IMG/VR virus record: IMGVR_UViG_3300042465_002295
Coordinates: 1 to 22,051 of that record
DNA: 22,051 nt
Reading direction: 5' to 3' (one strand)
Origin: a virus
Made by a program: the position numbers and the translations under genes
The notes under the pieces: model-generated
Told to the model about the DNA's origin: nothing
The model's input: only the letters and a program-made list of their open reading frames with translations
Database searches by the model: none
Part shown: positions 14,632 through 22,051 of the stretch, piece by piece
Position numbering within the stretch: position 1 is the first letter of the stretch
Layout of the letters: each line of letters starts with the position of its first letter

Positions 14632-15582
14632 ATGGCCTTCCACGACGTTTCACTGCCTCCCGAGTTCCAGTACGGCAGCAGCATGGGCGCTGGCTTCTCG
14701 ACGATCGTCCAGCAGACGGCAAGCGGCCACGAGTACCGCGTCGCTCGCCAGTCGCAGAGCGTTCACCGCATGGGCCTTCGCTCCGAGCTGCGCACGTCGC
14801 AGGAGGCGCAGACGCTGAAGGCGTTCGCGCTCGCGCGTCGCGGCGCGCTGCACAGCTTCCGGTGCAAGGACTGGAGCGACTACAGCAGCGCCAGCAACGG
14901 GCAGGCGACGCCTACGACGCTCGACATGATCCTCGGCACCGGCAACGGCACCGTGACGACGTACCAGCTCGTGAAGCGGTACGAGGTGGGCGGGCCGAAC
15001 GAGTACACGCGGACGATCACGCTGCCGGTGAGCGGCACGGTGGTAGCGGCGCTGAACGGCGTGACGACTACGTCCTTCACGGTCAACAGCGCCGGCCAGA
15101 TCGAGTTCGGCACCGCGCCGGGCGTCGGCGTCGTCATCACTGCCGGCTTTCAGTTCGACGTGCCGGTGCGCTTCACCCTCGACGTGGACCGCTGGACGAG
15201 GCTGCAGGCTGATGCGTTCGGCGTCTGGTCGTTGCCGTCGCTCGACGTGCAGGAAGTGCTTGCGGAAGTCGAGTGGCCCGAGCGGTGGCAGAATGGTGGA
15301 AGCAAGGCGCTTGGCACCATCAGCAGCAGCTACCGGTTGGCGTTCAACGACGGCGCGCTGATCACGTACCAGCCGTCTGGCGCTGGCCTGTCGCTGTTCC
15401 TGCCGGTGCCGACCTACCAGGCGTCCGGCCCGCACGTGTTCACGCTGCTGCACACCGGCGGCGGCGCGTCGATCACGCTGCGCGACGATGCCGGCGCGAC
15501 TGTCACGACTATTACCAGCGGAACGACGGTTCGCGTGGGACTGGTGCGCACCTCGACGACGTACTCGTGGGTGACGTACTGA
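14632..15582 (+). CDS. Distal tail protein, DUF2460 (GTA gp12-like), with extra C-terminal domain
   Basis: The first 210 or so residues match the DUF2460 family of distal tail proteins (gene 12 of gene transfer agents): FHDVSLPPEFQYGSSMGAGF at the start, ARRGALHSFRCKDWSDY at about 68-84, FDVPVRFTLDVDRW at about 175-188, and a closing LPSLDVQEV. These form the ring joining tail tube to tip. The typical family length is about 200-215 residues. This protein has 316, the rest being an added beta domain (about 214-316) with the pattern LFLPVPTYQASGPHVFTLLH...W. ATG 14632 follows the previous stop by 6 bases without a good ribosome binding site. Confidence 0.88.
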   Translation: MAFHDVSLPPEFQYGSSMGAGFSTIVQQTASGHEYRVARQSQSVHRMGLRSELRTSQEAQTLKAFALARRGALHSFRCKDWSDYSSASNGQATPTTLDMILGTGNGTVTTYQLVKRYEVGGPNEYTRTITLPVSGTVVAALNGVTTTSFTVNSAGQIEFGTAPGVGVVITAGFQFDVPVRFTLDVDRWTRLQADAFGVWSLPSLDVQEVLAEVEWPERWQNGGSKALGTISSSYRLAFNDGALITYQPSGAGLSLFLPVPTYQASGPHVFTLLHTGGGASITLRDDAGATVTTITSGTTVRVGLVRTSTTYSWVTY

Positions 15583-16682
15583 TGACTGCCCTGGAGGAGC
15601 AACGCGGCGGCGCGCTCGACGTGACGCTCAACCTTGGCGACTCGCCGTACTACGCGCAGCTCGACAGCGGGCCGAACCGCGCGCGGCTGTACATTGTGCG
15701 ACCGAACGACATCGGCATCGAGTTTTGGCTTCCGTCTGCGACGGACTGCACGATCGGGTGCAAGCCATCCGTGACGGTGGTCAACCTTGGCAGCTTCGCC
15801 ATCGACGTGAATGAGCGCACCACGTATCTTTTCACTGTCGGCGTGAACCAAGCCTGCGAGTTTTACGCGATGCCCGACGGCACCTGGCTGCCATTGGTGT
15901 CAAGCATCACCTGCGCGGAGAGCGCGGCGTTGAACGCTGTGCGCATCCCCTACGTCGTGGCCTACACGGCCAGCAGCGCGACGGTGACCAACCTGCGGCG
16001 GGACATCTCGCGGCAGTACGGCTACACGTCGAGCATGGGGCCTGTGGCCATCGTCTGCCGCATCGGGGCCGGCGTCGTCCTCGGCGGAGGCAACACCGAG
16101 CAAGGCAGCTTTGACACCGGCGCATGGCCCACCGGCTCGACGCTGCTGCTGCAGATGGAGGCCGGGGCCATGATCGTCGGGCGCGGCGGCCTCGGCGGCA
16201 GCGGTATGCAGGTCAACGGCACCGGGCAGACCGCCGGCGGCGCGGGCGGGCCAGGCCTTGACGTGTACCTGCCGACGGTCATCGTGGCGGCTGGCGCGAC
16301 GATCGCCGGCGGCGGTGGCGGCGGTGGTGGCGGCGCGCGGCGGCGGGACAACGGCATCGACTACTTCGGCGGCTCGGGCGGTGGCGGCGCTGGCGCCCCC
16401 GTCGGCGCAGGAGGCCCGGTCATGCAGGGCGACCTGTCGAGCGCGGGCCAGCCGGGCGGCCTGATGGCCGGCGGCCTCGGTGGCCAGCCCAACGCCTTCG
16501 CGGCAGCAGGCGGCGCAGGCGGCGGCCTCGGCGTCGTCGGCAACGCCGGCCAGAACAGCAACCTCACCGGCATCTTCGGCGCGGCGGGCGGCGCGGCGGG
16601 CAACAGCACGCGACGGCTACCGGCTGCCACGCTCACTGTCATCGGCTCTCTGACCCTGCTGGGGTCGCAGGTGACCCTGTGA
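15582..16682 (+). CDS. Glycine-rich tail protein, possible receptor-binding adhesin
   Basis: This 366-residue protein has two parts. Residues 1-165 are beta-rich with an EFWLPSATDCTIGCKPSVTVVN segment like the domain ending the previous gene. Residues 166-345 are dominated by glycine runs (GRGGLGGSG, GGAGGPG, nine consecutive glycines at 243-251, GGSGGGGAGAP, AGGAGGGLG), separated by short variable loops such as ARRRDNGIDYF. This layout resembles T-even gp38 adhesins, where polyglycine-II helices present receptor-binding loops. It lies inside the conserved tail-tip cluster. ATG 15582 overlaps the previous stop by one base (TGATG). The receptor-binding role is inferred. Confidence 0.75.
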   Translation: MTALEEQRGGALDVTLNLGDSPYYAQLDSGPNRARLYIVRPNDIGIEFWLPSATDCTIGCKPSVTVVNLGSFAIDVNERTTYLFTVGVNQACEFYAMPDGTWLPLVSSITCAESAALNAVRIPYVVAYTASSATVTNLRRDISRQYGYTSSMGPVAIVCRIGAGVVLGGGNTEQGSFDTGAWPTGSTLLLQMEAGAMIVGRGGLGGSGMQVNGTGQTAGGAGGPGLDVYLPTVIVAAGATIAGGGGGGGGGARRRDNGIDYFGGSGGGGAGAPVGAGGPVMQGDLSSAGQPGGLMAGGLGGQPNAFAAAGGAGGGLGVVGNAGQNSNLTGIFGAAGGAAGNSTRRLPAATLTVIGSLTLLGSQVTL

Positions 16683-17818
16683 CCACCCGGCCCGGCAACG
16701 AGGCGCTGGAGAGCCTGCGGTTCCAGCACGCAAAGGCCATCTGCCATTTGCTGCTCATCGTGCGCAGCGACGGCGTCGAAGTGGCGTGCACTGACCACGA
16801 CCGCCAGCTCACGTTCGAGGGCCGGACGTACCGCCCCATCATCATGGGCGCGCTGTCTGCCGACCGCCGCGAGGGCGCGCTTCGCAGCGGCGACCAGGAC
16901 GCGCAGGGCATCGTCGACGAGATCCAGATCACCAGCACCGACCTCGACGCGCAGAACTTCCTCGGCGCGGAGGTGCGGCAGGTGCTCGTTGATTGGCGCA
17001 AGCCCGACGTGGTGTTTGCTCGGCATCGCCGCTGGATCCGCAAGATCACTCGCACCGGCGCGACGTTCACCGCGACGTTGGAGGGCCGCACGCAGCAGCT
17101 TCAGCGCCCGCAGGCGGGCCGCTTCGGCGGATTCTTCACCACCAAGTGCCAGTACCGACTGGGCGACCGCTTCTGCAAGAAGGACATCAGTCCCTGGACG
17201 CAGATCAACGCGGCGGCGACGAGCACGGCCTCGGCGGTCGCCACGTCGGTCGGTTACGACTCGGTGATCGACACGACAAAGGCCTGGACGCCCAACCAGT
17301 TCGCCAGCTCGACGACGCAGCAGTGGTGGCTCACGACGACCGCCAACGGCGCGGTCACGACCGGCGCGGGTCAGCTTCGCAAGATCATCAGCAACACGGC
17401 GACCCAGGCCTTCCTCGACTCGGCCTGGACGACGCAGCCGGCCAACACGATCGGGTACCGCATCGGGAGCGGCTTCATCGTGACCAGCGTGACGCGAGGG
17501 CGGTACGAGTTCCGCATCGCTGGCGTCGACGGCGCGCTGGCTGACCAGTGGTTCCGCGACGGCTCGGTGCTGTTCACCAACGGCCCCAACATCGGGCGCG
17601 TGTTCCCGATCGCCGACTACAAGGCGAACAACCGCGACATCACGCTGCTGCTGCCGACGCCGTTCGATGTGACGACGTCGCACTACGGCATCGTGCAGGT
17701 GGGCTGCGACGGCCTGATTGGCACCTGCCGCGACAAGTTCAACAACGTGCTCAACTTCGGCGGCGACCCCTACGCGCCGAGCGCGCAGCAGCTTATCGAA
17801 CCGCCAGAGGAGCAATGA
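16679..17818 (+). CDS. Tail hub protein, DUF2163/BR0599 (GTA gp13-like)
   Basis: The 379-residue product matches the DUF2163/phage BR0599 family. The N-terminus has CHLLLIVRSDGVEVACTDHD and LTFEGRTYRP. The middle has LEGRTQQLQRPQAGRFGGFF followed by KCQYRLGDRFCKKD. The C-terminus has VGCDGLIGTCRDKFNNVLNF, a very typical end for the family. It forms part of the tail hub. Inserted at about residues 188-262 is a small beta module also present in the connector fusion protein. GTG 16679 overlaps the glycine-rich gene stop (GTGA). Confidence 0.9.
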   Translation: MTTRPGNEALESLRFQHAKAICHLLLIVRSDGVEVACTDHDRQLTFEGRTYRPIIMGALSADRREGALRSGDQDAQGIVDEIQITSTDLDAQNFLGAEVRQVLVDWRKPDVVFARHRRWIRKITRTGATFTATLEGRTQQLQRPQAGRFGGFFTTKCQYRLGDRFCKKDISPWTQINAAATSTASAVATSVGYDSVIDTTKAWTPNQFASSTTQQWWLTTTANGAVTTGAGQLRKIISNTATQAFLDSAWTTQPANTIGYRIGSGFIVTSVTRGRYEFRIAGVDGALADQWFRDGSVLFTNGPNIGRVFPIADYKANNRDITLLLPTPFDVTTSHYGIVQVGCDGLIGTCRDKFNNVLNFGGDPYAPSAQQLIEPPEEQ

Positions 17819-18225
17819 TTGCGCGCGCCGACTTCCTGGCGGCGGTGCTGTCCTGCGTCGGTACGCCGGTTGGTCATCGCGGGCGCACGATCGGCGGCGC
17901 GCTCGACTGCGTCGGCGTGCCGTGGGCCGCTGCGGTGGTCTGCGGGCTGGAGCTGCCGGAGACGGCGGACTACGGCCTCGTCCCCGGCGGCGACCAGCTC
18001 GCCGGCGGGCTGATGTCCTACTGCGACCGCGTCTACGAGCCAGCGCGCGCGCATCTGTGGCAGGTGCGCGCCGGACGCCAGGCGCGGCACGTCGTAGTGC
18101 CTGTTGGCTACGACGAGGGCGGCACGCCTCGCGTCGTTCACGCCTGGGGCAAGGGTCAGCTCGTCAAGCTGGTTCCGTGGCCTGGCGAGGTAGACACCTA
18201 CTGGCGCATCCGAGGGATTGAGTAA
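17815..18225 (+). CDS. NlpC/P60-type tail peptidase (GTA gp14-like)
   Basis: The 136-residue product is a probable tail-tip cell-wall hydrolase that cuts peptidoglycan peptides during DNA entry. The nucleophile is likely C32 in GGALDCVGVPWAA, matching the 'D-C-x-G' motif of NlpC/P60 enzymes. The base is likely H109 in VVHAWGKGQ. The order gp12, gp13, gp14, hub matches gene transfer agents. ATG 17815 overlaps the previous stop (ATGA) and has an AGAGGAG ribosome binding site at about 17806-17812. The third catalytic residue is not evident by eye. Confidence 0.85.
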   Translation: MIARADFLAAVLSCVGTPVGHRGRTIGGALDCVGVPWAAAVVCGLELPETADYGLVPGGDQLAGGLMSYCDRVYEPARAHLWQVRAGRQARHVVVPVGYDEGGTPRVVHAWGKGQLVKLVPWPGEVDTYWRIRGIE

Positions 18226-21200
18226 TGGCAAGCGCAGGCGCAGGCGTTGCGATGTCGGCGGGCGTGTTCGCCGCTGTCCCCGTCGTCGGTTGGGCGGTCG
18301 GCATCGGTGCCGCCGTCATCGACTACTACTACATCATGCCCGCGCTTCAGGGGAAGAAGCGGCAAGATGCGGCATCGCCGCGCCTGCTCGACACGCCGAT
18401 CGGCAGCAACCAGCCGGGCGCGCCGCGCATGTACGCGCTTGGCGCTCGCGTGCGAGTTCCGACGCACATCCTTTGGCAGGCGTCGAAGGTGCGCGAGTCG
18501 ACGGCAGGCAGCAGCAAGGCCGGCACGCAGGTACAACAGCGCAAGGTCTACTTTGACGCCGTCGTTGCGCTCAACGACCGCCCGACGCTGGCCATGCGCT
18601 CGCTGTACGGCAACGGCAAGCAGCTCATCTACAGCACGCGGAATATCTACGGCATCACGTCGTCGCGCATGGTGCTGTCGATTGAGGTCGGCCCGCGCAT
18701 CCGGCTGACGGCGCTGACCACGCTCGACAACGACTTCGCCAACCTGTTCGCCGTCAACGACGCCGTCGAGCTGCGCGACTGGGTGCAGACGGCTGGGGTC
18801 GACATTAACACGGGCTACTTCAAGGTCACCTCCGTCGTGGGTCACAGCACCACGCCGAGCTACATCGAGCTGCGGGAATACAGCGGGCAGATCCTCGCAG
18901 GCATCGCGGCGACCGCTGGCAATGCCTTTGCGCCGGCGACCATTCGCCGCGTCGACAACGTTCTTTTTGCCGAGGCGGCAACGAATCGCGTAAGCCCTGG
19001 CCCGTTCGGTGTTGGCACCTGGATAGGTGTCAACGCGACCAGCAGCACCAACAACTTAGTCTCGCAGTTGTTCAACCGCTTCGACCAGCTGCAGATCCGC
19101 AACGCCGGTGTCTATAGCGGCGTCGGCGTCTATTTGGCGCTGAGTGCGGGCACGGCTGGGAGTTTTCAAGCCTGGGGGCCGTCTTCGACCACCGCACCGC
19201 CGACGGCCATACCGCCGCCCACGTTCCCACAGTCAATCACGAATCCGCCGCGCATCGAGTTCTTCGATGATCGCGGCTTCACGACTGGAATCTTCCCGCC
19301 TTCGTTCACGCCGTCCGCGTTCTTCCGCAGCGGCACCGAGACGCAGGGCGAGGACGCGCTCATCGTCGCCGACAAGGGCAGCGGCAACGTGCCAGGCTAT
19401 CGGGGCGTCGCGTACCAGGGCCTCGACCAGTTCTTCGCCACGCAGTTCGGCGACAGCCTGCCGTACAGCATGGAGGCCGTCATCGACCCGGATGCGTCGA
19501 TGGACTGGGGCCGCGCCATCCAGACCATCCTCGTCGAGCGGTGCAACTTCTCGCCGACGGCGGTCGACGTGTCGGCGATCACGCCGCGCCCGTTCCTCGG
19601 CGCGTACCTGCGTGGGCCGGTGCCGGCGATCACGGCGCTGCAGCCGATCTTGCTGGCCGGGCAACTGATGGCCCAGGACCGCGACGGCGTACTGACGTTC
19701 ACCGAGTTTGGCCAGGCCGACCGCGTCGCCATCGAGAACGGCGCGGCGCTCTCGCACTTCGGTACCCGGCTCGACGGCGACGAGGCGAAGGACGACAAGT
19801 GGGCCATCACCGACGAGGCCATCGAGGACCTGCCAACGAAGATCGGCGTTCGGCACCAGGACCCCGACAACCAGTACGCCGACGGGTACCAGTTATTCGG
19901 CCTGCGCAACCCCGAGGGCGTCGAGCACACCAACGAGCAGGAGATCGACCTGTCGCAGATGGTGTTGTCGCGGCAGGAGTCGGCCAACCTTGCCGCAACG
20001 CTGCTGCGCCGCGCCTGGGTCAACCGCCGGCGGTTCGTCTTCGTCTTGCCGGTCAACTACCTGCACCTGCTGGAGTCCGACCTCGTCGAGTGGACTGACG
20101 ACAGCGGGCGCACGCAGCTCGGGCGGATCATCCAGCGCGACGTGGGCAGCGACTTTCGCGTGTCGGTCACCTGCATTGCCGAGGACCTCGACCTCGCCAT
20201 GGGCGGCTCGCCGGTGCAGTCGGCGGCGGGTCAGCCTCCGCTTCAGGTCGGCGGCGCGTCGGGCATCGAGACGGTGCTGGTGGACTGCCCTGCGGTCCTG
20301 GAGGGGCGCAATCTGCGCCCAGGCCTGCAGATCGCCCTTAGCCACACCGGCGGACCGTGGGCCGGCGCGGCGATCTACGAGAGCCAGGACGGCACCACCT
20401 GGGACGTCGTCGACATCACGGCCAAGCGCGCCAAGGTGGGCGAGCTGGTGACGGCGTTGCCCCAGGGGAAAAGCGTCGAATGGGTCAACAACGGCAACCT
20501 GAACCCGTCGGCGGTGTCGGTCGACGTGACGTTCCCGACCTACGCCGGCCAGCAGCTCCAGTCACGCACGCTGGCCGAGCTGCTCGGCGGGGCCAACTGG
20601 TGCGCGCTGATCCGGCCCGACGGCACCGTCGAGCTTGCGGCTTTCCAGTCCGTGACGGCGGTGGGCAGCAACACCTACCGGCTGACGACCTGGGGCCGTG
20701 GCCTGCGCGGCACCTACACCAGCGCGCCCTACGACCTGAGCGGCTATCCGACCTGCGCCGAGGTGCCCGTCGGTAGCCGGTTGGTCATGCTCGACTCGGA
20801 CGTGATCTACCGCGAGTTCCCCGGCGAGGTGACGCCCAACGCGGTGGCCTACAAGATCGTGCCCGCCGGCCTGAGCCTCGACGACGTGGAGGCCATCCAG
20901 ATCGTGACCCCTCGGCGCAACGCGGTGCCGCTGCCGGTGCGGTGGGTGGCCAAGAGCATCGCGGCGGGCACCTTTGACGCGCGCTTCTCGGTCGTCGGCC
21001 AGTGGACCCGGACGATAGTCCCGCTAGGCACCGTGCTGCCGCATCCGATGGACGAGCCAGTCGAGAGCTACCGATTCACGATCTACGACGCCGGCGGCAA
21101 GCGGGTGGTGCGGCAGAAGACCATCACGGCCAGCCTGACCGGCACCAACACGATCCGCGACCGCTGGGTGGATTACCCAGCATCCGAGCAGTCTGCTGAC

Positions 21201-21293
21201 GGCTACACGCCGTCGGCTGGTACCACCTTCACCCTCGACGTGCAGCAGATCGGCGAGCACGGCGTCGGGCCGAGCATCAAGGGCACAATCTGA
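18225..21293 (+). CDS. Large tail hub/tip protein (gpJ / GTA gp15-like)
   Basis: At 1022 residues this is the largest product here, the probable central tail-tip protein. Residues 10-41 are hydrophobic (MSAGVFAAVPVVGWAVGIGA then IDYYYIMPAL), as is common in this family. A core region around 392-420 reads YRGVAYQGLDQFFATQFGDS, resembling the 'Y-R-G-x-A...F-G-x-x-I-P' signature of gpJ-like phage tail proteins. A proline-rich linker (323-338) precedes it. Residues 165-220 contain an inserted beta module (FAVNDAVELRDW...NTGYFKVTS). The C-terminal third is beta-rich, like tip domains contacting the host. TAATG overlap with the peptidase gene couples translation. Confidence 0.88.
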   Translation: MASAGAGVAMSAGVFAAVPVVGWAVGIGAAVIDYYYIMPALQGKKRQDAASPRLLDTPIGSNQPGAPRMYALGARVRVPTHILWQASKVRESTAGSSKAGTQVQQRKVYFDAVVALNDRPTLAMRSLYGNGKQLIYSTRNIYGITSSRMVLSIEVGPRIRLTALTTLDNDFANLFAVNDAVELRDWVQTAGVDINTGYFKVTSVVGHSTTPSYIELREYSGQILAGIAATAGNAFAPATIRRVDNVLFAEAATNRVSPGPFGVGTWIGVNATSSTNNLVSQLFNRFDQLQIRNAGVYSGVGVYLALSAGTAGSFQAWGPSSTTAPPTAIPPPTFPQSITNPPRIEFFDDRGFTTGIFPPSFTPSAFFRSGTETQGEDALIVADKGSGNVPGYRGVAYQGLDQFFATQFGDSLPYSMEAVIDPDASMDWGRAIQTILVERCNFSPTAVDVSAITPRPFLGAYLRGPVPAITALQPILLAGQLMAQDRDGVLTFTEFGQADRVAIENGAALSHFGTRLDGDEAKDDKWAITDEAIEDLPTKIGVRHQDPDNQYADGYQLFGLRNPEGVEHTNEQEIDLSQMVLSRQESANLAATLLRRAWVNRRRFVFVLPVNYLHLLESDLVEWTDDSGRTQLGRIIQRDVGSDFRVSVTCIAEDLDLAMGGSPVQSAAGQPPLQVGGASGIETVLVDCPAVLEGRNLRPGLQIALSHTGGPWAGAAIYESQDGTTWDVVDITAKRAKVGELVTALPQGKSVEWVNNGNLNPSAVSVDVTFPTYAGQQLQSRTLAELLGGANWCALIRPDGTVELAAFQSVTAVGSNTYRLTTWGRGLRGTYTSAPYDLSGYPTCAEVPVGSRLVMLDSDVIYREFPGEVTPNAVAYKIVPAGLSLDDVEAIQIVTPRRNAVPLPVRWVAKSIAAGTFDARFSVVGQWTRTIVPLGTVLPHPMDEPVESYRFTIYDAGGKRVVRQKTITASLTGTNTIRDRWVDYPASEQSADGYTPSAGTTFTLDVQQIGEHGVGPSIKGTI

Positions 21294-21295
21294 CC

Positions 21296-21805
21296 ATGGG
21301 CTACACCTACACCATCTCGACGGGGCCGCTGACGGTGAGCGCGGCGACGACGCTTGTCTGCATCCGACCCAACACCACGACGCCGCTGAAGATCGTGCGG
21401 TGCACTTTCAGCCAGCGCGGAACGGCAACTAGTGAGCAGGTGCGCGTGCAGCTCGGGCGCAAGTCGTCGGCGTTCAGCGCGACGCTGACCTCGGTGAACG
21501 TCGGCGGCGGCACCTTCCCGCTGTTGGCCAAGCACAGCGAGCGCGACCCGGCTGCGAGCATCACCGGCGGTACGGCGGGCGCGGCTGGCACCGCCGGAAC
21601 AAACGCCACCGCCGAGGGCGCGGGCACGTTCACCCCGGTTGTCGACGACGCCTTCAACAACCTCACGGGCTACATCTGGGTGCCGGCTCCCGGCGAGGAA
21701 CTGATGTTCGCTCCAGGCAGCGCCGAGGCGTTTGTGATGCGGTGCCCGGTCGCGCCGACCGGCACCACGCTGTGGCAGGCTTCCGTCACATTCGAGGAAG
21801 TGTGA
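21296..21805 (+). CDS. Small beta-rich phage structural protein, hypothetical
   Basis: The 169-residue product looks all-beta, with TISTGPLTVSAATTLVCI at the start, VRVQLGRKSSAFSATLTSV in the middle and WQASVTFEEV at the end. Between them is a G/A/T linker (ITGGTAGAAGTAGTNATAEG). Proteins with this layout occur near tail genes of many phages, but I know no established function. It begins two bases after the hub gene stop and shares operon spacing, so a virion or tail accessory role is plausible. Confidence 0.7.
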   Translation: MGYTYTISTGPLTVSAATTLVCIRPNTTTPLKIVRCTFSQRGTATSEQVRVQLGRKSSAFSATLTSVNVGGGTFPLLAKHSERDPAASITGGTAGAAGTAGTNATAEGAGTFTPVVDDAFNNLTGYIWVPAPGEELMFAPGSAEAFVMRCPVAPTGTTLWQASVTFEEV

Positions 21806-21806
21806 C

Positions 21807-22051
21807 GTGACCGGCTTCGGATTAGCCAACCCCGAGGGGTTCGAGGCCAACGCGGCCTCGATCGTCTCGCGGCGTCGACTGGTCCGACAGCGCGAGGTGT
21901 CGCAGTTCTACGTCCGGCGCCTGTTGCGCAACCAGCTCGTCCCGGTAGGCCAGCAAGGCACGGGCGCGCCGGCGACCGAGACTTTCGAGAAGGTCGTTCT
22001 GCAGAAGGACCATTTGAATGTCGTAGGAAATCACGGCACGCAGGCGCCGGG
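21807..22051 (+). CDS. Hypothetical gene running off the right edge (partial)
   Basis: A GTG at 21807 follows GAGGAAG (21794-21800) at 6 bases, the clearest ribosome binding site in this part of the window, and the frame stays open to the edge (81 codons). The product begins TGFGLANPEGFEANAASIVS, then an arginine-rich helix (RRRLVRQREVSQFYVRRLLR) and a segment ETFEKVVLQKDHLNVVGN. No family is recognised. A tail accessory or virion protein is plausible from position. Confidence 0.65.
   Translation, partial: MTGFGLANPEGFEANAASIVSRRRLVRQREVSQFYVRRLLRNQLVPVGQQGTGAPATETFEKVVLQKDHLNVVGNHGTQAP

Noticed and set aside
16303-16340. GGC/GGT-rich tract as a repeat array
   Set aside because: It is the codon-level result of a polyglycine run in a real protein, not a separate DNA repeat.
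1-22051. tRNA genes, CRISPR arrays, insertion sequences, attachment sites, origins
   Set aside because: I saw no cloverleaf pattern, regularly spaced repeats, transposase motifs or terminal inverted repeats. Nearly all bases are within structural genes.

Overview
The window is a GC-rich stretch of a tailed dsDNA phage or prophage (Caudoviricetes, siphovirus-like). It holds one nearly gap-free block of packaging, head, neck and tail genes, all on the + strand. Most neighbours overlap by 1-4 bases (GTGA, ATGA, TGATG, TAATG), or by 11 bases at the first junction, so the block is probably transcribed and translated as one late operon. There is no integrase, replication gene, lysis gene, tRNA or host gene, so the window cannot show whether the element is free or integrated. 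The tail-tip genes follow the order known from gene transfer agents and related siphoviruses (DUF2460, DUF2163, NlpC/P60 peptidase, large hub protein). Together with the GC-rich codon use, this suggests a proteobacterial, perhaps alphaproteobacterial, host. That is inference.

Layout. 1-145: 3' end of an unidentified gene. 135-4701: large terminase, DUF4055-type portal, two small genes of unknown role, MuF-type minor head protein. 4698-7763: a small hypothetical, a putative scaffold, the major capsid protein and two paralogous proteins that look like capsid cement proteins. 7764-7840: two strong hairpins. 7841-11392: head completion and neck genes. The first of these is unusual: a beta-helix domain resembling GH49 dextranases is fused in frame to a head-tail connector domain. 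11395-14625: tail tube, the two-frame tail assembly chaperone (with a textbook -1 slippery heptamer) and a short tape measure protein. 14632-21293: distal tail protein, a glycine-rich adhesin-like protein, hub protein, cell-wall peptidase and a 1022-residue tail hub/tip protein. 21296-22051: a small beta-rich protein and a gene running off the edge.

How the parts fit. Terminase packages DNA through the portal into a capsid built from scaffold and major capsid protein and reinforced by the cement proteins. The connector, head-closure, neck and terminator proteins seal the head and join the tail. Chaperones G and GT load tube subunits onto the tape measure. The distal tail, hub and peptidase form the tip that meets and opens the cell envelope.

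The most notable things are the glycosidase-like/connector fusion (7841-10129), the GGGAAAC frameshift site with both an upstream Shine-Dalgarno-like element and a possible downstream stem, a beta module shared by the fusion protein and a tail hub protein, a hairpin covering the capsid ribosome binding site, and a polyglycine adhesin-like gene between two conserved tail-tip genes.
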